Shown: positions 11,600-22,264 of the stretch, in pieces
Position numbering within the stretch: the first letter of the stretch is position 1
Layout: every line of letters begins with the position of its first letter
NCBI GenBank assembly: GCA_948474755.1
Contig: CAOLHI010001238.1
Location: 248,001 to 312,000 of the forward strand
Direction of reading: 5' to 3'
DNA: 64,000 nucleotides
Origin: Ctenosaura bakeri
Lineage: Eukaryota > Chordata > Lepidosauria > Squamata > Iguanidae
Translations under genes and position numbers: made by a program
The notes under the pieces: generated by a model
The model's database searches: none
Told to the model about the DNA's origin: nothing
The model's input: the letters and a program-made list of their open reading frames with translations, nothing else

Positions 11600-11900
11600 C
11601 CTGATCCACTTTTAAAGAAGGAATGTAATGGGCTTTATGGCACTTACTTGAAAGTAATTTATCCAGTGGAGTGACTGTAGATACTTTTTTTTAAGAGCAT
11701 GCTTTATGGAAAGTGGGGAGTGCTATTTAATTAGCCAAAGGGAAAGTAGTTCATGATACAATCTGTTCCAATAGTCTTGGACATTAAACAAAAAGCCAAG
11801 CTACGTTATTAATGTGCGTGCACTTTATTTGTGGCTGCTTTGTGTAACCTCTTCTGGTAGAACTTTGTTGGTTATTTTAAGATTTTTTTTTAAAGACGCT
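11600..11900. other. Candidate conserved non-coding element
   Basis: Repeat-free, with TTATTAATGTGCGTGCACTT and TAATTAGCC words and no coding frame. Its texture is like a developmental enhancer, but this is unproven. Confidence 0.22.
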
Positions 11901-12319
11901 TCTTAATAGAAAAATGTTGCTTACAGAACATTTAAACAGACATTCTCTTTACTCCTGAGGCCTCCATGGGCAAGTTTGCCCACATGATGTCAACAGTGAC
12001 AAAAGTCCTAAATTTAATCTAATATGCTTTTTCAACACTTGATGCTTTGTGTGTTTTGGGGTGTGGTACACATTTCTTTGAAAAGCACTGTGGGATTTTT
12101 AAAAAGAGGAATTTTTCTGCTTTTCCCCATGAAGCTCTTACTGTGTAGACAGATGAGTAAAATGCTTATCTTCTTAAGATATCCACATTTGGGGAAAGTG
12201 TTGCATCCAAATGAGGATGGCCTCTTTAGCTTGTGTATCTGCAATGAATTTGTGAAGGGGAGGGATGAATGGAAATGCTACTGGGCATTGTTTTCTTTTT
12301 AATTGTTTTCTTGCTAATC
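11901..12319. other. Non-coding, nothing recognised
   Basis: T-rich sequence. The 92-codon plus-strand frame at 12024-12302 has no recognisable domain and is probably chance. Confidence 0.4.
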
Positions 12320-12690
12320 AAGGGGTGGGAAACCTTAGGTCCTGGAGTTCTTAATTTGGCTCTCTACCATCCCAGTTTTCAGTTGCATTTAAAATGCATT
12401 CTTTCTCCCACTCCCCCCCTTGTCCTCAACTTCCTTCAGTTGCTGCAAATTGAGTTCAAAGTGCAAAAACTGTTTATCTTCAATTAACTCAACAGCTGGG
12501 AGAGGAAAGGAAGGGGTGGAATCTTTTCCTTCCCGAGAGGATCAGGCAAAAGGAAAGTGCTGCAGCCTCTCCTAGCTTGTGTTTTCTTCCTCTTTCATAA
12601 TTTTACCCATCTTGAACATTCTCTGATGTTTCTAGGTTACACATGTCTCAGTTTTCATTTATAATATGTTGGTGGTTCTGTCAAAGTACC
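12320..12690 (+). repeat. Unclassified dispersed repeat, copy 1
   Basis: From about 12405 to 12690 this aligns collinearly with 25985-26275: GTGCAAAA followed by a TCAATTAA/TCAATCAATTA word, GGGAGAGG, AATCTT, CTTCC, TCAGGCAAAAG, TGCAGC, CTTCTTCCTC and further matches. It is preceded by AAGGGGTGGGAAACCTTAGG, which resembles a hAT terminus. Neither copy shows a coding frame or RNA polymerase III boxes. The family is not identified. Confidence 0.7.
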
Positions 12691-13149
12691 AAATCAATGC
12701 TCAAATGACAGATAGTAGAATCATCCAAGTACCTTATTTCTTCTGACAGCTTCTTAAGGTAACTTGTTAAGGCTTGATTTGGCAAAAACAGGTAGGGTAG
12801 ATACGAGATTTTCAGATTTTATTAAGCTCCTTTTTAACAATTTCCCTTATTAATTCAAGCACTATACTATCTATTAATATGATTGCATAATTATAGAGTT
12901 TCATCTGTTGAAAGGCAGTTCCATCTGCTAAGAGGTTCCATCTTATCTTGCCACCTGGATAAAAATTGTGCTTTAACAATAAATCTGAGAGACACAAGCC
13001 TCAGTTTGCACTGAGATAACTGAATGTTCAAAAACTGCACACTTCATTTGTGTTGGGAGTTCTAACCTGTTCTAGCACTAATATATCCTAAACTCAAGAG
13101 TCTAGCCAGATAGCTTGATTGACAAACATGCATATCATTTGGCAACATC
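12691..13149. other. Non-coding, nothing recognised
   Basis: AT-rich sequence without recognisable repeats or genes. Confidence 0.4.
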
Positions 13150-13302
13150 ATGTTCACTAAATGGACCATCAAGTCCAACTCCTTGCTCAATGCAAGATCT
13201 CCAGCTAAAAAGAGCTACCTGCTGGGAATTCTTTACTGGAGATCTCGTGTTGGACACAATGGTCCATAAGGCCTCTTCCAACTCTATGATTCTATGATTC
13301 TA
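13150..13302 (+). mobile_element. CR1 LINE 3' end with an inverted CR1 piece
   Basis: The right part ends with CCTCTTCCAACTCTATGATTC and a second ATTCTATG-type unit, the characteristic 3' terminus of CR1 retrotransposons. The left part contains CCATCAAGTCCAACTCC and CTCAATGCAAGATC, which read as reverse-oriented CR1 3' sequence (compare 54297-54500). The two pieces therefore face each other. No reverse-transcriptase coding sequence remains. Confidence 0.75.
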
Positions 13303-13484
13303 TTTCTAAATGCTCACCTTACACCATCGCCAGTGCAATGCCTCCTAAGGTACTCAATTGTTAAGCTCTGCCTAAATGCACTATTCTGCTGCCTGTGATA
13401 TGGGACTCCAAGATACCTGGAAGGTATCAGCTTTGTTGTACAAAGGAAGAATGGGTGTTTATGTACTTATATTTTGTTTGCTTA

Positions 13485-13570
13485 GGTACTTATTTATTAG
13501 ACTTACATCCTGCCTTTCTCCCATAGGTGAGGATACAAGGTTGCATCAAGAACCATAATAATAAAAATAT
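13485..13570 (-). mobile_element. L2-like LINE 3' end fragment
   Basis: TTATTTATTAGACTTACATC and CTGCCTTTCTCCCATAGG resemble the end of the L2 element at 16385 (TATTTATTTGTATGCCAATT, TTCTCCC). It is a small orphan tail. Confidence 0.5.
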
Positions 13571-13649
13571 TTTTTATAAAAAACCAGTAAAGGATAACAT
13601 GTTATGTATATTAAAATGCAAATTAAACTGGTGATATAATTAAAAAGTA

Positions 13650-13872
13650 AGCCCCAGATATCCTGAAGGCAACAGATCCCAGCTAATCTCAGAAGCTAAG
13701 CAGGGTCAGGCCCAGACAGTAATTGGAAGGGATACTGCCAGGGAATACCAAGTGCTATAAGCTACATTTCAGAAGAAGTCAATGGCAAACTATCTCTCAA
13801 TGTTCATTGCCTAAACAAACCTATGAAATTCATTGGGTCACCATAACTTGACAAGCCACTTAAAGGTACATA
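13650..13872 (+). mobile_element. 5S-Sauria-type SINE
   Basis: The 5S-derived part reads ATCTCAGAAGCTAAGCAGGG, GTCAGGCCC, then GGGAATACCAAGTGCTATAAG. The same tail as the 10095 copy follows (CTATGAAATTCATTGGGTCA, ACTTGACAAGCCACTTAAAGG). It is more diverged in the middle than the 10095 copy. It lies 3.5 kb from that copy in the same orientation. Confidence 0.88.
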
Positions 13873-14179
13873 CCCTACCTTATTATCATTAAAGGACAAA
13901 TTAATTTAGAACAGTTAAAATCTCCCAGAAACAATAAATAAAATAAAAATATTACAAGGTCTGACTTATCCATTTGAAACCCCTGCCTGTGTCAGGGAGT
14001 TGGTTCCTGAATTCTTGCCTGAATAGAGAAGTCTTTGCCTGTTGGTAGGAAGATAGGCAGGAGGGAGTTAATAAAGCATACTTCAGAAAAGGGTTCCATA
14101 GTCCTGGAGTGGCTACAAACAGAAAGCACGTCTCTGGTAGCGATGGAGAGAATATTCAAAAACATTTGAAAAATGAGAC

Positions 14180-14600
14180 ATGCTAATGAGAAGAATCCTA
14201 GACTGATGAGAATCTTTGCAGTTTGGGACTTATTCTGCATAAAATTTGCATGTGGTTGTTTTGTGCAGAAAACAGGACTTCTGCACAGGAAACAGCCTGT
14301 TCTTTATGGAAAATATTCAAACACAAAAAATTTAATTCCTAAGAAGAAAATGCTGTTGAGGATTTATTCTGCATAAAATTCACACATGGCTGATTTGCAT
14401 AGAAAACAGAATTTTCTGCACAGAAAACAGCTTTTTCTCCACAGGAATTAATATTTCATGTTGAAATATTTTTCCCCATACAGATAATTCTCTTTTCTGA
14501 AGAGAAGATGCTGCTTTCTGCACAAAACACCCATGTACAAATTTTGCGCAGAATAAGTCTCGATTTGTGAAAAACCTTCAAAAATAAGGCTTCCTGGCTT
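14180..14600 (+). repeat. Fold-back (palindromic) element, unclassified
   Basis: The left arm (about 14185-14330) and the right arm (about 14450-14590) are inverted copies. The left arm has ACTTATTCTGCATAAAATTT, GTTGTTTTGTGCAGAAAAC and TATGGAAAATATTCAAA. The right arm read on the minus strand has ACTTATTCTGCGCAAAATTT, GTGTTTTGTGCAGAAAGC and GGAAAAATATTTCAA. A third partial copy of the arm lies between them. A similar fold-back is at 29873-30165. There is no coding frame. It is probably a MITE, but the terminal motif and target duplication are not clear. Confidence 0.65.
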
Positions 14601-14699
14601 ACCAGGCGGCGAGGTTGCAGCTTGGGGCAGTGGCAATCTCCTGGGGTCACTCAGGGCTCTCCTGGCACCTGGGGTCCTCCTCCATGTGTGCGGCCCATG

Positions 14700-14960
14700 T
14701 GGCTGGAGTGTCTTCCCCCTTCCTGGCTGTCCTTTCAGACGCCTGGCTTGGGGGGCGGGGCTACTGGGCTTAGCCAATCAGTTTGAAATGATCAGTTCAA
14801 ACTCATTGGCTGGATCTCCTCTGGACCAGATTTGGGAAGTTTTCCCTCTGGTCCAGTGGAGGGGTATTTATTTGAATCTCCGCCCAGCAAAGGCTCACTC
14901 CTTCTCTGTGCATCGTCTCACCATCCCTCGGTCTGGATTTTTATTTTATTTCGTATTGAC
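14700..14960 (+). promoter_or_regulatory. Promoter-like cluster: GC box, two CCAAT boxes, TATA-like box
   Basis: In order, a GC box GGGGGGCGGGG (14750-14760), a CCAAT box AGCCAATCAG (about 14771), an inverted CCAAT box ATTGGCT (about 14804), and a TATA-like GGGGTATTTATTTG near 14862, followed by C/T-rich sequence. Spacing and order fit a polymerase II promoter or the U3 part of a retroelement LTR. It also contains a short hairpin, CTGGACC...GGTCCAG. No coding frame follows convincingly, so a mobile-element promoter is the likelier reading. Confidence 0.4.
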
Positions 14961-15297
14961 TGGTTGGGTATTATAATTTTCTTTGTATGTCTGTCCCAAC
15001 TTTTTGGGCAGTTTGCATGGGTCCTGGATCCTGGATGCTGTCAAATATTCTAGACATGTGCCTCTTTTTTTCTTGAGTGTCTTGTCTCATCCCTGAGCCC
15101 ATAAATTGTGTGGTTTTTAAAGATGTTCTTGCTGTGAGAAGAGGCAGTCTTTTACATAAAATGTCTTTCTGTGTGTTGGCAGAACAACACAGAATCTTTA
15201 CGCCTAAGAGCCTAAGTTCACCCAAGATATTTTTACTTTCAAACAGATTTTACTGTTAGGTATATTCTCCTGAAGATAAAATTGAGTTGGAGTCTAC

Positions 15298-15348
15298 TTT
15301 ATTTATTTATTTATTTATTTATTTACTTACTTACTTATTTATTTATTT
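15298..15348. repeat. (TTTA)n microsatellite with TTAC variants
   Basis: About 12 TTTA units interrupted by three TTAC units. Confidence 0.95.
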
Positions 15349-16384
15349 TTTCCTGTAGCAGCATGGTAGAAATAGCAGCAGCATCTATGGGGATTTCTGT
15401 TATGTGCAAAAGTGGCATCAAGGGCCAACCTTGCCAGGTACCTTTCAAGGCCTAAATGTTAGCAAGATCTCATTGTCTAGAAACCCTGCTCCATCTTCTC
15501 CCAAGTGCCATTTGTTCACTTCACTTCTCCCAAGTATATGGACAGTGGGAAGATGGAAGAAAAGGATAGTAGTTTGTTCCAAACTTTATAGACAGTGATG
15601 ACAGTCAGAGCCATTTACAGGGGGCTGGGGTAGGACTCACTTGGTCTATGTCTTAAGCTCAGAGGAGGAGGTTTCAAATGTGAACACATTTTAAAAATCT
15701 TTTGGTGCTTGTTAAGTTTTGTAATTTTACTTTCTGTAAGCATGCCTCTTAGTTAAGATGTAACACAGACACAATCTCATTTTGGAGTTGTCAACTGAAG
15801 CAAGTACAAAATTAAGACATGATTTTTGTGGTAACTGATGTAGATATTGTCATGTTAAAAGAGTTAAATATGATCATAAATATTAATAAAAAACCATTTA
15901 TTCTAGTAGCACAAAATTAAACTGTGATGAATGTGTCCTTTTAGATGGCCATTTTTTATTTTTATTATGGCTAGGGACTACAAAACTGGAAGTGGCCTAG
16001 GCCTCCCTTAACCTCTAAGGAAGTCTGGTTATAGTCAAAAGGAGGTGGGCACTCACAATAAAATTCCCCTTCCCCCCATAAGAAGATTATGAGCAAGACT
16101 TCCTTCCCAATACTGTTTACAGGAGATTGTGTGGAGGCCTCTCCTGAGCTACTTCTGGTCCTATCTCTGAACCTGGAAAAGTTACTGTCCAAGAATCTTC
16201 CAGTCAGTATGTTCACTGGCTTTGCTGAATATGGTATTCTATAGAATGCGGCCCCCAAAAATAAGTCTTCTCAGTTCTGTTTATTGCCTTGCCAATCTAG
16301 ATGCCAAAATCATTTAAAATGAAAAGCTGGTAACCTTACTTGCACTCAGTCCTGACACAGCTATCTTGGGTTGAATAGCCTCCA
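15349..16384. other. Non-coding, nothing recognised
   Basis: AT-rich sequence. A short open frame at 15971-16258 minus is unremarkable. Confidence 0.4.
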
Positions 16385-17830
16385 TGCATATATTTATTTG
16401 TATGCCAATTTTCTCCCAAACAGGATTTCAAGCAGCTTTGAATCCCATTTGGACAATTTATTAAAATTTAAAATTATTAAAACACTTAGAATACACTGTG
16501 GATATTAAAACAGCATACCTAGTTACATATTACACTAGCCTGGTCAGCCAAGGCTGAAGCCTTGGTCTTTGACTGCTAGTGAAAAGACAACAGAGAAGAC
16601 ACAAATTGAATGTGCATTACAAGAGCGTTCCAAATCCTAGGAGCAGCCACTAAGAAGGCTCTCTCTAATTGTCCCCACCAAATGAGCCTTGGAAAGTGGT
16701 AGGATGGAGAGAAAACCCTCCCCTAAAGATTATAAGACTCAGGCAGGCTGGTACGGGGAGATATGGACTTTCAAATAGTCTGGACCTTAATCATATAGGG
16801 CTTTATAGATAAAAAATAGCACTTTAAGTTGTACCAGGAAATGGACTTGTAACCAATGAAGCTGTTTCAGCAAGGGATGCATATGTTCCTATAACCAGCT
16901 CCAGTCAGCAGTCTAGATGCAGCATTTTGAACCTGCTGATATTTCAAACAGATTTCAAAGACAGTCCCTCTTAGAGTGCATTACAGCAATTCAGTCAGGA
17001 GGTTACCAAGGCATGTGTTACTGTGACCAAATATGGCTTCTCAAGAAAGGCACACAGCTGACACACTCATTTTAACTGTGCAAACATACTCTTGGCCACC
17101 ACAGAAACCTGGGCATCCAGGTTCTGGGATGAATCCAAGAATATGTACAAACTATGAACCTGAAATTTCAGGGGAACTGTAACCCTGCCCAACACAGTTT
17201 GAATCCCTGTTTCCTGATAACCCGCCAACTGAACAGGAGCACTTCTGTCTTGTCTGGATTAAGCTTTAATTTGTTTCCCTCACCCAGTCCATTAATGACA
17301 ACAGACACTGGCTTCCTAGAGTTAGATGGAAGGGAGAGATAGAGTTGAGAGCTATTTACATATTGGTGACACTGAACCACAAATCTTCAAACCACCTCTC
17401 CTAGAGGTTTCACATATATATAAAATAGCATGGGGGACAAGACAGAGCCCTGAAGGACACCACAAGCCAAGGGCCAAGATATCAAACAACAGTATCCCAG
17501 CATCACTTTATGGGTTTCCCCATGAGGAAAGAATGGAGCCACTGCATTAGCAGCTGTACACTCCCATGCTGTAGTGTGGTTTAATTGGCATACATTGAAA
17601 TTGATATAAAATATAAACTATACCCTCATATGACTGGAGGGCTTTACTGGATAAGAAGTGCACTGGCCAAATAAATGTGTTATGAAATCCAAGATCAAGA
17701 AGAACCCTCCTAGGCACAGCTAGATCATAGTCAGAAATCACCAGGAAACTCTGGACATAATAGGCTGCTGCTAGCCGTAACGATGCTGCTTTCTTAAACA
17801 ATAGTGACTGGGAGATTCACACCAGACTGT
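16385..17830 (-). mobile_element. L2-clade LINE, 5' truncated and decayed
   Basis: On the minus strand, around 17345-17380, the frame reads QYVNSSQLYLSLPS followed by NKLKLNPDKTEVLL. In L2-type reverse transcriptases these are the YADDTQLY active-site box and the downstream LKLNPDKTEVL block. Here the two catalytic aspartates are lost (VNSS), so the enzyme is dead. Upstream on the minus strand (about 17400-17560) is the region before the active site, with many frameshifts. Towards 16385 lie the C-terminal part (KALYD-like) and the 3' UTR. The reverse transcriptase would have copied element RNA onto nicked target DNA. The endonuclease domain is missing. Confidence 0.8.
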
Positions 17831-18159
17831 TGAATATCTCAAGTCCTCTTCCCTTCACCCTGAAATCTATTCCATTATTCTCAAACTGTCCAGAAACACT
17901 GAGCTATCAAACAATCATTAGCCCCTTTTGTCACCTAAAACTAAAACCATCAGCTCTTTCTGGACCTCATTGTCCACTCTGCAAACTCCATTGTCTACTT
18001 GGCCAGAGAGCCATTTGTACCCATGCCCTCCTGGTATAAGTTGTGTATAAAAACTAGCTAGCTTGCAGTACATTGGTTGCTGGTAGCCACTCTGTTGCTC
18101 TGATTTCCAATTGTGTACTGTCCTTAGACGCAAATCTAAGCCACATCACTGTGTCACAA
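17831..18159. other. Non-coding between L2 and L1
   Basis: No clear element. It may include 5' UTR of the L1 that follows. Confidence 0.35.
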
Positions 18160-19085
18160 ATGGAATCTGCTCTGAAAAGAAACCTGAAGGAAGATTTTAA
18201 AAAATAACTGAAAACTAAATTGAAAGAAGAAAAACAATTTTTGACACTGATGGCTGACAGAGAGTGAAATGCGTTAACACTTCATATTGATCCCAGAGCA
18301 GCCAAATGAGAATATTCAAGGAAGAATGACTGAGGCCTTAGCTACTCTTCTAGAAAAACAAAGTGAGGAGATGGAATTGGATCGTGTTTACTGAATCAAT
18401 TTTCTGGTCACAACTTGGAGAAATCTACTACTGTTGCAGGCACTCAAAGATAAGGAGACCAGAGAGTTGGAAAAAGAGTAAATTTATTTAACGCGCGGGC
18501 TCTGGCTGGGTCATCCCAAAAAGCCAAAAAGCCCCGAAGCAAGGTTACACAGTTATTTTATACACACAGCATATAAGTTTCACTTTCTTCAGTCCGCCCC
18601 CCTTTGAATCTCGCAACCCAGCACATTCGCAATTCCTCCCTCACTTAGCCATATTTTCATTCCAGAAAATAACATTCAGTACATCGTGACCCTTATACGG
18701 GGATAGCAAGAACTTCCCCGCCTGAGGTAGCCTTGACAAGCTCAGCAATCTGCTGGGTTGACACTTCACCTACATCCGTCCCTTCTACCCATTTCTTAAC
18801 TTAATTCTCTGGTTACAATGCCAAGCCTGCTACACTACAGGACATTATTGTTTATTTTGTCAGGAGGCAAATTAGAGACTGAGTACTACAACAATGCTAT
18901 AAAAGTAGAATGAAGATGGGAGACAAGGAAGTAGTTGTCCCTAAGGGTATATTCATCAAGATTTTACATAAGGGAACAGATAAATTGAAGCAAAATATGA
19001 TCCCGTATAGATGGGAGAAATTCAAGGGAAATACTTTTACATTGAAACAACAATAATTTAAAGTGAATACTGTACAAATAATATC
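18160..19085 (+). pseudogene. L1 ORF1p remnant, split by an LTR
   Basis: From ATG 18160 the frame is rich in Lys and Glu (coiled-coil-like) but has several stops. Near 18379 the conserved L1 ORF1p word RVY*IN appears, and after the LTR (from 18839) the frame resumes with DIIVYFVRRQIRD, the RNA-binding region of L1 ORF1 proteins. Two TGA codons break this stretch. The C-terminal part ends near 19085. ORF1p normally coats L1 RNA. The reading frame is continuous across the LTR only if one 4-bp target copy is removed, which confirms the insertion. Confidence 0.75.
18428..18838 (-). mobile_element. Solo LTR (403 bp) of an endogenous retrovirus-like element
   Basis: The LTR body is 18432-18834, with ends TGTTGCAGGC...GCCTGCTACA and a perfect 4-bp target duplication CTAC at 18428-18431 and 18835-18838. 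Read on the minus strand it has a TATA-like TGTATAAAATAAC, then a GC-rich stretch, then AATAAA about 50 bases before the end, the normal U3-R-U5 order. That fixes its orientation as minus. No internal viral genes are left, as expected after recombination between two LTRs. A 4-bp duplication fits gammaretrovirus-like ERVs or some Gypsy elements. Confidence 0.85.
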
Positions 19086-20217
19086 TATGGAAATATGAAA
19101 AACAGCTGGAGGAATTGCATGAGAGGGAAGAAGAAAAGGAATTGGAAGAAAATTTGGGTAAAGACTTGGAGAAAGAAAAGAAGAAGGATGTGGATAGAGA
19201 AGAAGAGGAAGACACAGAAGCAGCTGGTATGGACTTTGCTAAGCTTTTGGCTTGATAATGGATTTAAAGTGCATCACTTGGAACAAAAGGGGGCTAAATA
19301 CCTCCCAGAATAAGAATAAACTATTTCATAATTTGGACAGACTTCATCAAGACATTATTTGTTTACAACAAACCACATGTTAGAAAGAAAGACCTTAAGA
19401 ATTTGTGCCACTTTAAACTGGGTAAGGAATTTGTTTCTGTGGCAGACAAGAAGAATGGAATTGTTTTTTATGCAAAAGCATAATTAGGTCCAGAAAAAAT
19501 ATTTGAAGGTGAATATGGTAGATAAGTAGGGTCCAGATTGATCTACAAGGGATTGAAATTATGGGGGGTAGGGGTTTATGTTTCCATGGAAAATGAGACT
19601 GTTTTTAATACAAAATTAATAGATATTTTGTTGAGCTACTCCAATGAAAATTAGTTAATTTTGGGAGAATGGAATTGCATAATTTCCCTGAAAATAGATG
19701 GGACCTCTGAGAAAGACGTTAAAGTTTCACAAGATGAATTTCCTAAATCCTTTTTTTGAATTAATGGGCAATTTGGAGCTGATTGATTCATGGAGACTTA
19801 AATGGGGGGATGCTTGACAATAACAAAGAACTATAGGCCTATTTCATTACTGAATAATGACTATAAGATTCTCACAACAATTTTGGCAGGAAGATCGAAG
19901 ACTACTTTATAGGAATTTATTCATAGACATGAACACACTGTTTTCTTTTTAATGAAAAAAAGACAATTACCAGATAATATCAGATGTATTTTGGATACTT
20001 TTGAAGATGAAAGAATTAAAGGTGTAAATTTTTAAAAAAATAATTAAAGGTATTTGCAGGTGAGTTAGTGACTGAATTGGAAAACTGCTTGGAGAGTATA
20101 GAAGCTCTGCTGCAGATAGTAAATGAATTTGGAGAATTGGCTGAATTTAAGATCAACAAACGAAAGATGATGATGTTAACAAAAACTGTGAGAAAAGATG
20201 ATCAAATACAGTTGATT

Positions 20218-20623
20218 GATAATGTTGCAGATGCCAGCTGTCTGTGCCAGGCAACAGAATGCAGGGTCAGTAGGAGGACATTCATAGTCAAACAGAGACA
20301 CCAACAGTCAGTACAGCTTGCCATGGGAAGAAACATCACCCAGAAACAATCCGAAAGTCCAGGAACCCAGCAGGCAACATGCTCAGACAGTCTGGGATCA
20401 AAAAATCCAGGCAGACAGTGAGCAGGGAATCCAGAAACCACAAGACAAGGGCCAGCAACAGACAAGTGTTTCTGGATCAAGCAACTTTCTTGTACCTACC
20501 TTAAGAAGGCTGGAGTCAGCTTGCTCTCATTCCAACCTGATTAGTTCCCGGTGCACTTGCTTCTGCTTGTCCTTTGAGGCTGCTGTTCACCTGGGAAGCT
20601 GAGTCCTGGCCCATGACAGATAA
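20218..20623. mobile_element. Solo LTR (396 bp), second family
   Basis: The body is 20223-20618, with ends TGTTGCAGATGCC...GGCCCATGACA and a perfect 5-bp target duplication GATAA at 20218-20222 and 20619-20623. It is inserted into L1 ORF2. It shows no obvious similarity to the LTR at 18432 beyond the TG...CA ends. The orientation is not certain, because no clear TATA and poly(A) pair is visible. A 5-bp duplication fits ERV-L-like, Copia or Gypsy elements. Confidence 0.75.
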
Positions 20624-21604
20624 GCCAGGTTTTAAATGAGGTATTACTATGACAAATTTGAATTGTATGTCATTTAAGAATAATTACATTATGATATGGA
20701 ATAATGTTAAGAAATATTTACAAAGATGGGGAAAACTTAAATTGTCACTTTCTGGAGAGAATTTCAGTAATACAAATAATAACGTTTTGCCAAGAATGTT
20801 GTTTTTATTTTAGGCAATACCAGCTTTGACCAATGATGTGATATTTAAACAATGGCAGATAAATTTATCAAAATTCATATGACAAGTGAAGAAACCAAGA
20901 GTTAAATATAAAGTTTTACATGATGCAAAACAAAAGGGGGACTAGGATTAGCAGAGTTGAAATTGTACTTTTCCACATACTATTTGGTTTGGTTGAAAGA
21001 CTGGATTCTCTTGATTAACAAGTGATTATTGGACTTAGAAGGACATGACCTGGGGCTTGGGTGGCATGGTTTTTTATGGTATGAAAAAGTTAAATTGAAT
21101 GAAGATTTAAATAATCAGCTTGTGAGACATGCCTTGTTAAGAATATGGAATAGATACAACCCAAGTTTATGCCCCAAGATGCCATTGGAAAGAAACAGCA
21201 GCAAAGGAAAAGTGGGTAACTTACTAAGATCTTTTGGAATTTTATCAGGAACAAAATATAATTAAATCAAATGAGGAATTGCTGACAGAGTTTTACAGTT
21301 TTCAATGGAATTTCTGTGGACAAGTATTTAGAAGTTTTAAAATGGACAAGTAAATATATGGTTTTGAAAAGAATAAATCTGAGTTTGAGGTGCATCTATG
21401 TATTGATCATATACACTTTTGTTAAAAATTGAGTTGGAAGAGGAGCAAGTTAAAGATTTTATGATAAAGTGGGCCCAGAACTTGGGATGTAATATACAGA
21501 TGGAACAATAGGAAACATGGTCAAAGTGAGCAAAATTAACAGTATGTTATGAGCTTAAGGGGGATTTTTTTATAAAATGATATATCATTGGTATCTGACT
21601 CTAT

Positions 21605-22264
21605 AAAAATTGGCCAGATTAGCATTATGATCTGATAAGTTTTTTGGTAGTACTTCCATATTGATAATCAAATTACACAGAGTTTTCGAAGCAAAGAACA
21701 TATCAATTCTTGAAAATGAAGTGTGTCTTTTTGAGAAAGAGGTGAATTCTTGGGATTTCCCATATAAATGACGCCAGATATCTATAGCTTGTATCGTTTC
21801 CATCATTCCACTGAAGGAACTAGGTAGCTTGCCTTGATTTTTCTTAATTGCTTTGTCTGATTTCCTGTCCAAAGATGGATCTATCACTCCATTCCAATCT
21901 CCCATGAGAATTACTTGATCACAATCATGTTCTAATATTTGAGCTTTCAGCTGTTTATAGAATTTGTCTTGACCGTTACGTGGTGCATAAACTCCTACCA
22001 AAAGTATTTTTTGTTTTTGTCAATCCATTTCCACTCCTATATAATGTCCCTTTTCATCATTGAATATCTCTCGCATTTGGATATAATCATTAACATATAT
22101 TAACATATTACTATGATTTATTTATTATATTTAAACTTAATTTTAGAGATCTTCCTATCTACATGAAAACTAACTGATATAGCTATGTACATATATTCTT
22201 TGTCTTTTCAAATTTTATGTTTTATGTTTTAATAAAAATCAGTAAAAAAAAAGTTGGCCAGATT
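21605..22264 (+). mobile_element. Nested L1 with inverted 5' part (twin-priming type)
   Basis: A 16-bp target duplication (AAAAATTGGCCAGATT at 21605-21620 and AAAAGTTGGCCAGATT at 22249-22264, one mismatch) brackets the insert. Its right end is plus-strand L1 3' UTR ending in AATAAAAATCAG plus poly(A). Its left part (21621 to about 22090) is minus-strand L1 endonuclease: the frame ending at 21585 reads VGVYAPRNGQDKFY, LMGDWN, RIDMFFAS and LSDHNA. Opposite orientations inside a single insertion with one target duplication are the known signature of twin priming. Most of ORF2 is deleted at the junction. Confidence 0.85.

Noticed and set aside
18432..20618. The two LTRs as a single provirus pair
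   Set aside because: Different sequences and different target duplications, and L1 coding sequence lies between them.
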